Source: Erwinia oleae (GTDB lineage Bacteria; Pseudomonadota; Gammaproteobacteria; Enterobacterales; Enterobacteriaceae). Taken from it: 39,054 nucleotides of DNA. A program made the position numbers and the translations under genes. The notes below the pieces were generated by a model that worked only from the letters and a program-made list of their open reading frames with translations, did no database searches and was not told the DNA's origin. Below, in pieces: positions 32,923 through 39,054 of this stretch. Every line of letters starts with the position of its first letter. Positions within the stretch are counted from its first letter, which is position 1. The stretch covers positions 1 through 39,054 of the forward strand of contig NZ_JNVB01000043.1 in the NCBI RefSeq assembly GCF_000770305.1. Direction: 5' to 3'.

Positions 32923-34402
32923 ATGCCTGAATCACCCAAACGCTGACGCTGCCGCCGTTGCAGCGGAACAGCGCGTTGCCTTCCGAGTCGGCGGTCACCG
33001 TTTCCTGCCGATGTCCCAACAGGTCGTACCAGGTTTTCCCGGCCAGATCCGATCCGAGAGGCAGCGTTTTTTCGCCTTCGTCGCCGTTCGACATGATTAC
33101 CACGCAGCCCGGCAGCGATTCCGTGCCGCTGCGGGCGAAGGCCACGCAGTCAGGATGATCGAACCAGTCGGTCTGCGCGCCGTGCGCGTAACGCTGACGC
33201 GCCTGAATCAGGGCTTCAAGCGCCGGGATCGCAGGCATCTCAATCTGACAGTTTTCGCCATCGCTGCCGCTGTCCTGATAGCTGGCGCCAAACAGGTCGG
33301 GATAGAAAACAGTCGGAACGCCCTGTTCGCGCAGCAAAATCAGCGCGTAGGCGAGGGGCTTAAACCAGGCGTCGACCGGTGCTTCCAGTGCCTGAAGCGG
33401 CTGCGTATCATGGTTGGCGACGAGGGTTACCGCGTGCCACGGATCCTTTTCCACCAGCGTGTTATTAAAAATCTGGCTCAGGTCGTAACCCGCGCCTTCC
33501 TGCGAGGCGATATGGAAGTTCATCTGCAACGGCGCGTCAAACAGCATGGTTTTGCCGTCGACCTGGTGAATATAGTGCTGAAGTTTATCCACTTCATGCG
33601 CCCAGTATTCCGCCACGATAAACATTGGCTTATCGGCGACTTCCTGAATATGATCGATCCACTGTTTATAGAACCAGGCAGGAATGTGCTTAACGGCATC
33701 AAGTCGAAAACCGGTGCAGTGCACTTCGTTCATCACCCAGCGCGCCCAGTATTTAAGTTCTTCGGTAACCGCTTTATTACGGAAATCGATGTTGGCGCCC
33801 ATCAGATAGTCAAAATTGCCCAGTTCATCATCGACCTGATCGTTCCAGCCTTCACCGGTATAGTCATTGACGATTTTAAATACGCCGTTTTCATCGGGAT
33901 TTTCGATGTGATCGACGCCGCTGAAGCACTTATAATCCCACACGAATCTGGAGTATTTACCGTCCCGCACCGGGAAGGTGAAACGTGTCCAGGCCTCGGC
34001 TTCGATCACCTCTTCTGCAATCTCTTCGCGGTTGTCCGGATTTACCCGATTAACTAACATCCGCTCTTTCTCATCGGCGCCCATTTTATGATTGAGGACG
34101 ACATCCAGAATCACCCCAATCTGCTGCGCTTTAAGCGCATCGACCGCTGCTAATAACTGCTGTTTATCGCCGTATTTGGTGGCGCGGGAGCCTTTCTGGT
34201 CAAACTCTCCGAGGTCAAACAGATCGTAAGTGTCATAACCCACCGAGTAACCGCCGGATTCACCTTTGTAGGCGGGCGGCAACCACACGTCAGTGATGCC
34301 GGTTTCCGCGAGCCACGCGGCGCGTTCAGCCACTTCCGGCCAGAGTTTGCCGCCGTCCGGGTAATACCAGTGAAAAAACTGTAATAACGTGGGGTTATGC
34401 AT
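32921..34402 (-). CDS. amyA: cytoplasmic alpha-amylase AmyA
   Basis: The 493-aa GH13 enzyme hydrolyses alpha-1,4-glucans in the cytoplasm; there is no signal peptide. The catalytic residues lie in [11 protein letters not shown] (nucleophile Asp), [10 protein letters not shown] (acid/base Glu) and LVANHDTQP (transition-state Asp). The calcium-site region [13 protein letters not shown] is also present. The sequence is close to E. coli AmyA, which it also matches in position between yedD and fliT. The ATG at 34402 ([15 protein letters not shown]) matches the family start. Confidence 0.97.
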   Translation of the reverse strand: MHNPTLLQFFHWYYPDGGKLWPEVAERAAWLAETGITDVWLPPAYKGESGGYSVGYDTYDLFDLGEFDQKGSRATKYGDKQQLLAAVDALKAQQIGVILDVVLNHKMGADEKERMLVNRVNPDNREEIAEEVIEAEAWTRFTFPVRDGKYSRFVWDYKCFSGVDHIENPDENGVFKIVNDYTGEGWNDQVDDELGNFDYLMGANIDFRNKAVTEELKYWARWVMNEVHCTGFRLDAVKHIPAWFYKQWIDHIQEVADKPMFIVAEYWAHEVDKLQHYIHQVDGKTMLFDAPLQMNFHIASQEGAGYDLSQIFNNTLVEKDPWHAVTLVANHDTQPLQALEAPVDAWFKPLAYALILLREQGVPTVFYPDLFGASYQDSGSDGENCQIEMPAIPALEALIQARQRYAHGAQTDWFDHPDCVAFARSGTESLPGCVVIMSNGDEGEKTLPLGSDLAGKTWYDLLGHRQETVTADSEGNALFRCNGGSVSVWVIQA

Positions 34403-34451
34403 GCGTCCAGGCTCCAGCAATTAACGGGATCTGAAGTATGGAGCAGGTGGG

Positions 34452-34494
34452 AAAAAAAGCGCGGGCCGACGAAAAATATTTTTCTTGTCGGCCC
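34452..34494 (-). terminator. terminator of the fliD-fliS-fliT operon
   Basis: GGGCCGAC/GTCGGCCC (34463-34470 and 34487-34494), extended by an A/T inner stem, is followed leftward by seven U. It separates fliT from amyA. Confidence 0.88.
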
Positions 34495-34517
34495 GAAAGG
34501 CAGGAAAAAACGTTAAA

Positions 34518-34871
34518 TCATTCAGGAAACAGAACGTTGCCGGATATTCTTCCGTAGGTTGTACTGATATTACGCTGGTGCGAGCTGCTGGTAACCAGCG
34601 CGCGTAGCTCATCCATTCGCCCGGTTAATAGCGTTTTCAGCTGACTTTCATTTGCAAGAATTTCTTTGACGGCAAGTCGAATTTGGCTTTGCAAACCCTG
34701 CGGCAGGGAAGCAGGCAGTTCATTATGCGTCACTTTTTCAACGGTCTGAAGATAATCAACTTCACAATCAATGAGATCGTTCCATTTACCTTCAATGGCC
34801 AGAGAGAGCATAGACTTGCTCATATTCAAAAGCTGTTGATAGTTTACAAGCATTTCGACATTACCATTCAT
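34518..34871 (-). CDS. fliT: flagellar filament-cap chaperone FliT
   Basis: FliT is the export chaperone of the cap protein FliD and also inhibits FlhDC. The 117-aa helical protein has the family pattern: YQQLLNMSKSMLSLAIEGKWNDLIDCE near the N-terminus, then NESQLKTLLTGRMDELRALV. It is shorter and more diverged than the other fli genes, as is usual for FliT. It follows fliS by 20 bp. Confidence 0.92.
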   Translation of the reverse strand: MNGNVEMLVNYQQLLNMSKSMLSLAIEGKWNDLIDCEVDYLQTVEKVTHNELPASLPQGLQSQIRLAVKEILANESQLKTLLTGRMDELRALVTSSSHQRNISTTYGRISGNVLFPE

Positions 34872-34891
34872 CAGAATGTATCCTGCAAAGG

Positions 34892-35281
34892 TTAAGGAGT
34901 GGGGCTAATTTCTTTCCATGCGTCAGAAATATTTGCCAGTAGCGAATCAACTTCGGTAATCGCATTCAGATCGTTATGCAAGTTGGCGTGCAGCAGGCGG
35001 CGCGTCATGTATTCGTAAAGATCGTCAAGATTCCCGGCGATTTCACCACCCGCTTCATGGTTCAGGCCTGCGCGCAGCCCGTTAGAAATAATATTAATCG
35101 CTTTGGAAATAGCCTGCCCTTTGCCCTGAATATCTCCCTGCTCAATCAAAATGGCCGCTTTTTTCATGGCGCTGTGCGCGCCATCGAACAAAAGCACCAC
35201 CAGTTGATGAGGGGTTGCACTTAATACCGCGCTTTCCACGCTCACCTGGGCATAGGCCTGGATTCCTGTCTTCGCGTACAT
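34892..35281 (-). CDS. fliS: flagellin export chaperone FliS
   Basis: FliS binds the disordered C-terminus of flagellin and keeps it export-ready. The 129-aa four-helix protein starts MYAKTGIQAYAQVSVESAV and contains PHQLVVLLFDGAHSAMKKAA and GQAISKAINIISNGLRAGLN, all typical. It lies 13 bp after fliD. With two flagellin genes present it would serve both products, whose C-termini are identical as far as seen. Confidence 0.97.
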   Translation of the reverse strand: MYAKTGIQAYAQVSVESAVLSATPHQLVVLLFDGAHSAMKKAAILIEQGDIQGKGQAISKAINIISNGLRAGLNHEAGGEIAGNLDDLYEYMTRRLLHANLHNDLNAITEVDSLLANISDAWKEISPTP

Positions 35282-35294
35282 ATCTCTTCCTCAA

Positions 35295-36707
35295 CTATGA
35301 GCTTGACGAACTAAACTGTTGCGTCAAATAAGCAGCAGTCGTGTTCAACGACGATACCAACGTACTTAAATTAGTAAACTGTGTTTTGTAACGGGCCATC
35401 GTCGCTGTAATGCTCGCAGTAATCGCCGTCGAGCGCTCACTCAGCTGTTTCAGTGAACTATTTATACCATCTTGCGCATTTTGAATTGCCCCATCGCTGC
35501 CCAGAATCTTGTCGAGCAAATTACTTGTTTGTGTGGCAAATCCGGTTGTTTTTCCGTCGCCGGACAAAAAACTGATGACGCTTGATTGTTTTTCGTCCAG
35601 CGCTTTATTTAACTTAGTGCTATCCACAGTTAATTTGCCATCGACGTCCTGTGTTATACCTATCTGTGATAAAAGCGTATAATCACCGCCGCTTTGGCTG
35701 GTTGACAGCATTGAGCGCAGGCTCGTTTGAATATTTCGCAGTGTGCCATCACCCAACAGGTCGCCATTGCTGGTGTTTTGTGTGGTACTTCCCTGATCGA
35801 CAGCGGTATATTTCGTCTGTGAAGATATCGTGGTCTGCAACGAATTATACGCATCGACAAACGCCTGCACCGCCGTTGTCATCGGCGAATTATCTTTTGT
35901 TACCGTTAACGTTTCCGGTTTATCTGTCGCGGTCGTTGCAGTCAGCGACAACGTTACGCCTTCTGGCGCATCGGTAATGGTATTGCTGCTGCGGGTAATA
36001 TCTACGCCATTAATATTGAGCTTAGCATCAGCGGCTGCGACTTTTTGCGTCATACCATTGCTGGTGTTTGAAGCATTCCCGTCATAGCTAATATAAGCTG
36101 AAAGCGCGCTATCCGTTGTTGTTACGGTCATGGCGTTCGCGGTACCAGTATCACGCGAGGTCAGCGACAAATAATAAGTATTGTCATCCGACTTGATTAT
36201 GCTCGCAGTGACGCTACCCTGCTGTTTATTAATCGCATCGCGAATATCCGACAGGCTGGTTTGGTCGCTGGTCAATGTTACTTCAAGAGGAGTAGATTGG
36301 CCGGTTTGAGCAATAGTAATCGTACGTGAGCTCAGGCTGGAATCACCAAGATCCGTAGAGCTGCTTGTCGCTGATTTTGATAGCAGCGACTGTGCTTTCG
36401 CTAATTGTGAAACCTCAATTGAATAGCTGCCGGCAGTTGCCGTGGTTGCCAGTGAAGCACTAAACGCGGTGTTAGTACTGGTAACCTTTGTTGAGGCAAT
36501 TGACGAGGTATCTTTAAGGGCCGCCGCTGCGGTCTGAACTTTAGCTAATGAAGTTTGTACAACGCCCCAGGCAGTCAGTTTAGCCTTATATGAAGTCTGT
36601 TGCGTGGTAATAGGCGTCAGACGGGTCTTTTCCGCTGTTTCCAAACTGTCATAAAGCGAGCTGAGATCAAGACTGGTTCCAACACCGAGTGAGCTTACAC
36701 TTGCCAT
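35295..36707 (-). CDS. fliD: flagellar filament cap protein FliD
   Basis: FliD forms the pentameric cap under which flagellin polymerises. The 470-aa protein starts MASVSSLGVGTSLDLSSLY, has the N-terminal coiled-coil region (LTPITTQQTSYKAKLTAWG), a Ser/Thr-rich central domain, and the C-terminal coiled coil (RYKTQFTNLSTLVSSLNTTAAYLTQQF over about 440-466). The length is like E. coli FliD (468). It is divergent from the first flagellin gene and has a sigma-28 promoter. Confidence 0.97.
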   Translation of the reverse strand: MASVSSLGVGTSLDLSSLYDSLETAEKTRLTPITTQQTSYKAKLTAWGVVQTSLAKVQTAAAALKDTSSIASTKVTSTNTAFSASLATTATAGSYSIEVSQLAKAQSLLSKSATSSSTDLGDSSLSSRTITIAQTGQSTPLEVTLTSDQTSLSDIRDAINKQQGSVTASIIKSDDNTYYLSLTSRDTGTANAMTVTTTDSALSAYISYDGNASNTSNGMTQKVAAADAKLNINGVDITRSSNTITDAPEGVTLSLTATTATDKPETLTVTKDNSPMTTAVQAFVDAYNSLQTTISSQTKYTAVDQGSTTQNTSNGDLLGDGTLRNIQTSLRSMLSTSQSGGDYTLLSQIGITQDVDGKLTVDSTKLNKALDEKQSSVISFLSGDGKTTGFATQTSNLLDKILGSDGAIQNAQDGINSSLKQLSERSTAITASITATMARYKTQFTNLSTLVSSLNTTAAYLTQQFSSSSS

Positions 36708-36743
36708 AGATAATCCTTAGTTCGTTCACCATCATTGCAAGTA

Positions 36744-36770
36744 GTATCGGCAGTGACTGAGTAAATGTTA
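36744..36770 (-). promoter_or_regulatory. sigma-28 promoter of fliD
   Basis: On the minus strand TAACATTT (complement of 36763-36770) is 11 bp from GCCGATAC (complement of 36744-36751); six of eight and seven of eight bases match the FliA consensus. A leader of about 30 nt results. Confidence 0.75.
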
Positions 36771-36847
36771 GAGGCATTTTAAAAAAACAATGAGACAAAT
36801 AGACGTGAGAAAAGGGTCTAGTTAGACGCTTTGCTAAAAATAAAAAA

Positions 36848-36874
36848 TAAAGTTTCCTCGAAATGAGGCGATAA
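36848..36874 (+). promoter_or_regulatory. sigma-28 promoter of the first flagellin gene
   Basis: TAAAGTTT at 36848-36855 is a perfect -35, separated by exactly 11 bp from GGCGATAA at 36867-36874 (seven of eight). This is a strong FliA promoter. Confidence 0.93.
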
Positions 36875-36940
36875 CCTGGTTAACGGTTAATGGCCCTGGG
36901 CCAGCAGCCCGGGTCACTCTTCATTTATAAGGAACACATC

Positions 36941-37879
36941 ATGGCCGTAATTAACACTAACACCCTGTCTCTGACCACACAGAACAACCTGAACAAATCT
37001 CAGGCATCGCTGGGCTCTGCGATCGAGCGTCTTTCTTCCGGTCTGCGCATCAACAGCGCGAAGGACGATGCAGCGGGCCAGGCAATTGCCAACCGCTTCA
37101 CCTCCAACATCAACGGCCTGACCGTGGCGGCGCGTAACGCCAATGACGGTATCTCGCTGGCACAGACTGCTGAAGGCGCACTGTCAGAAATCAACAACAA
37201 CTTACAGCGCGTGCGTGACCTGACCGTTCAGGCGCAGAACAGCTCCAACTCTGCCTCCGACATTGACTCCATCCAGGCTGAAGTTAACCAGCGTATGGAA
37301 GAGGTCAACCGCGTGACCAAGCAGACCGATTTTAACGGCATCAAGGTGCTGAACACCGGTTCAGGTTCAACCGACTACAACTTCCAGGTGGGTTCAAAAG
37401 ACGGCGAGCAGATCGCCATCACCATCAGCAAAAGCGACAGCTACAACCTGGCGGCAGCCGGTGTCAGCAGCGGCACGGCCCTGAACACCAAAGCCATGGC
37501 GTCAGGCACCGACACGGTCAACGGCAACGCACGTACCACTGAAGCGGTCGGCTTTGACGTGCTGAAAGGCAAGGTCACCGGCGGCGCATCCGGTACGGCG
37601 TCAGGCTCCACGCCGCTGGCCGATATCGATGCGGCCATCAAATCGGTTGACTCCCAGCGCAGCCTGCTGGGTGCGTCGCAGAACCGTTTTGAATCAACCA
37701 TCACCAACCTGAACAACACGGTGGACAACCTGTCGTCAGCCCGCAGCCGTATCCAGGACTCGGATTACGCGACGGAAGTGTCGAACATGTCACGTGCGCA
37801 GATCCTCCAGCAGGCCGGCTCGTCCGTACTGGCTCAGGCCAACCAGGTTCCGCAGACCATGCTGTCCCTGCTGCGTTAA
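36941..37879 (+). CDS. fliC: flagellin (first tandem copy)
   Basis: This is a 312-aa flagellin with the conserved N-terminal D0/D1 region (MAVINTNTLSLTTQNNLNKS, SAIERLSSGLRINSAKDDAA) and C-terminal D1/D0 region ending QQAGSSVLAQANQVPQTMLS-LLR. The variable middle (about 175-235) is very short, so the D2/D3 surface domains of longer enterobacterial flagellins are largely missing. The ATG at 36941 has AAGGAA upstream; an in-frame ATG at 36890 would add an unrelated 17-aa extension. It is divergent from fliD, followed by a strong terminator and then a near-identical second flagellin gene. Confidence 0.97.
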   Translation: MAVINTNTLSLTTQNNLNKSQASLGSAIERLSSGLRINSAKDDAAGQAIANRFTSNINGLTVAARNANDGISLAQTAEGALSEINNNLQRVRDLTVQAQNSSNSASDIDSIQAEVNQRMEEVNRVTKQTDFNGIKVLNTGSGSTDYNFQVGSKDGEQIAITISKSDSYNLAAAGVSSGTALNTKAMASGTDTVNGNARTTEAVGFDVLKGKVTGGASGTASGSTPLADIDAAIKSVDSQRSLLGASQNRFESTITNLNNTVDNLSSARSRIQDSDYATEVSNMSRAQILQQAGSSVLAQANQVPQTMLSLLR

Positions 37880-37895
37880 TACGCGTGATTCGCAA

Positions 37896-37926
37896 AAAGA
37901 GCCTCATCATGAGGCTCTTTTTTTTT
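37896..37926 (+). terminator. terminator after the first flagellin gene
   Basis: AAGAGCCTC/GAGGCTCTT (37897-37905 and 37911-37919, loop ATCAT) is followed by a T run to 37926. It separates the two flagellin genes transcriptionally. Confidence 0.93.
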
Positions 37927-38036
37927 ATACGCATACCGGCTGCCGCAAGGGCGCCCGCTGATGTCCCTCCGAAAAGTGCATGATGCCGGTGCCGGTTATT
38001 TCCGGCGTTATTCCCGCAAATTCTGCTGTTTACCCC

Positions 38037-38063
38037 TAAAGATCTTTTGCACCGTGACGATAA
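38037..38063 (+). promoter_or_regulatory. sigma-28 promoter of the second flagellin gene
   Basis: TAAAGATC at 38037-38044 (six of eight) lies 11 bp from GACGATAA at 38056-38063 (seven of eight). It is weaker by consensus than the promoter of the first copy. Confidence 0.75.
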
Positions 38064-38132
38064 CTTTATTGAAGGCGGTACGGCCATGAGCCAGAAACCT
38101 GACCCATACCCAACCTTTTAAGGAATTTTATC

Positions 38133-39054
38133 ATGGCCGTAATTAACACTAACACCCTGTCTCTGACCACACAGAACAACCTGAACAAATCTCAGGCATC
38201 GCTGGGCTCTGCGATCGAGCGTCTTTCTTCCGGTCTGCGTATCAACAGCGCGAAGGATGATGCAGCGGGCCAGGCCATTGCCAACCGCTTCACCTCCAAC
38301 ATCAACGGCCTGACCGTGGCGGCGCGTAACGCCAATGACGGTATCTCGCTGGCACAGACCGCTGAAGGCGCGCTGTCAGAAATCAACAACAACTTACAGC
38401 GCGTGCGTGACCTGACCGTTCAGGCACAGAACAGCTCCAACTCTGCATCCGACATTGACTCCATCCAGTCTGAAGTTAACCAGCGTATGGAAGAGATCAA
38501 CCGCGTGACCAAGCAGACCGACTTTAACGGCATCAAGGTGCTGAACACCGGTTCGGGCTCAACCGACTACAACTTCCAGGTGGGTTCAAAAGACGGCGAG
38601 AAGATCGCCATCACCATCAGCAAAAGCGACAGCTACAACCTGGCGGCAGCCGGTATCAGCAGCGGCACGGCACTGAACACCAAAGCCATGGCGTCAGGCA
38701 CCGACACGGTTAACGGTAACGCACGTACCACTGAAGCGGTCGGCTTTGACGTGCTGAAAGGCAAGGTCACCGGCGGCGCATCCGGTACGGCGTCAGGCAC
38801 CACGCCGCTGGCCGATATCGATGCGGCCATCAAATCGGTTGACTCACAGCGCAGCCTGCTGGGTGCGTCGCAGAACCGTTTTGAATCAACCATCACCAAC
38901 CTGAACAACACGGTGGACAACCTGTCGTCAGCCCGCAGCCGTATTCAGGACTCGGATTACGCGACGGAAGTGTCGAACATGTCACGTGCGCAGATCCTCC
39001 AGCAGGCCGGCTCGTCCGTGCTGGCTCAGGCCAACCAGGTTCCGCAGACCATGC
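38133..39054 (+). CDS. fliC: flagellin (second tandem copy, 3' end cut by window)
   Basis: The gene starts at an ATG with AAGGAA upstream and runs 307 codons to the window edge, ending within QTM(L), about five codons short of the stop by comparison with the first copy. By my reading the products differ at only five positions: IQA/IQS, MEEV/MEEI, DGEQ/DGEK, AAGV/AAGI and ASGS/ASGT, in the same order in both. The coding regions are therefore a recent duplication or are kept alike by gene conversion, whereas the upstream regions are unrelated apart from the sigma-28 promoter. Confidence 0.96.
   Translation, partial: MAVINTNTLSLTTQNNLNKSQASLGSAIERLSSGLRINSAKDDAAGQAIANRFTSNINGLTVAARNANDGISLAQTAEGALSEINNNLQRVRDLTVQAQNSSNSASDIDSIQSEVNQRMEEINRVTKQTDFNGIKVLNTGSGSTDYNFQVGSKDGEKIAITISKSDSYNLAAAGISSGTALNTKAMASGTDTVNGNARTTEAVGFDVLKGKVTGGASGTASGTTPLADIDAAIKSVDSQRSLLGASQNRFESTITNLNNTVDNLSSARSRIQDSDYATEVSNMSRAQILQQAGSSVLAQANQVPQTM

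Noticed and set aside
33011-34057. Long open frames antisense to amyA, and similar long antisense frames in fliQ/fliP (8904-9785) and fliF (17813-18694)
   Set aside because: They lie fully opposite strongly conserved genes, have no ribosome sites or recognisable domains and reflect codon bias of GC-rich genes.
36941-39054. Hin-type phase variation of the two flagellin genes
   Set aside because: Both genes have the same orientation, each has its own promoter, and no invertase gene or inverted recombination sites are visible.

Overview
The window is chromosomal DNA of an enterobacterium. The fli operons, rcsA, dsrA, dsrB, yedA/I/P/D and amyA follow the E. coli/Salmonella order around the flagellar region. 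Several features point to Erwiniaceae (Pantoea/Erwinia type) rather than E. coli: a glucosyl-3-phosphoglycerate synthase gene next to yedP, a tRNA-Lys with CTT anticodon, short (about 312 aa) tandem flagellins and a beta-helix protein of AmsF/WceF type. The genus is an inference.

Layout. 1-4.8 kb: yedA (partial), a small unknown gene, yedI, a 43-aa protein, a convergent gpgS/yedP operon for glucosylglycerate synthesis, a shortened DsrA small RNA, a Pmp3-family peptide and dsrB. 4.8-7.4 kb: a chemoreceptor ending in the NWETF tether, and rcsA with a long AT-rich upstream region. 8-19.3 kb: the complete fliFGHIJKLMNOPQR operon on the minus strand and divergent fliE, encoding the basal body, C-ring, export apparatus and ATPase complex. 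19.3-21.3 kb: tRNA-Lys(CTT), a small hydrophilic protein, cheV behind a sigma-28 promoter, and an ariR/ymgB-like gene.

21.5-26.8 kb is the accessory island. It holds a near-consensus LexA box with a small ORF just downstream, a CI-like repressor whose peptidase domain appears to lack the catalytic lysine, an operator-like region with an rrn-type boxA, a Q-type antiterminator, a full lysis cassette (T4-type lysozyme, holin, inner and outer spanins) and a tailspike-like beta-helix protein without a signal peptide, closed by a strong terminator. No integrase, replication, packaging, head or tail-tube genes are visible. It is either a severely reduced prophage or a domesticated SOS-controlled lysis and release module for a polysaccharide-degrading enzyme. 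This is the most unusual part of the window.

26.9-39 kb: a small conserved-looking protein, a MASE1-GGDEF diguanylate cyclase, a small DUF6388-like protein, a sigma-28-driven chemoreceptor plus solute-binding-protein operon, yedD, amyA, fliT-fliS-fliD, and two tandem near-identical flagellin genes (the second cut by the window edge), each with its own sigma-28 promoter. Flagellum assembly, chemotaxis, c-di-GMP synthesis and capsule regulation (RcsA, DsrA) are thus closely linked, with the phage-derived island inserted between the two fli blocks.
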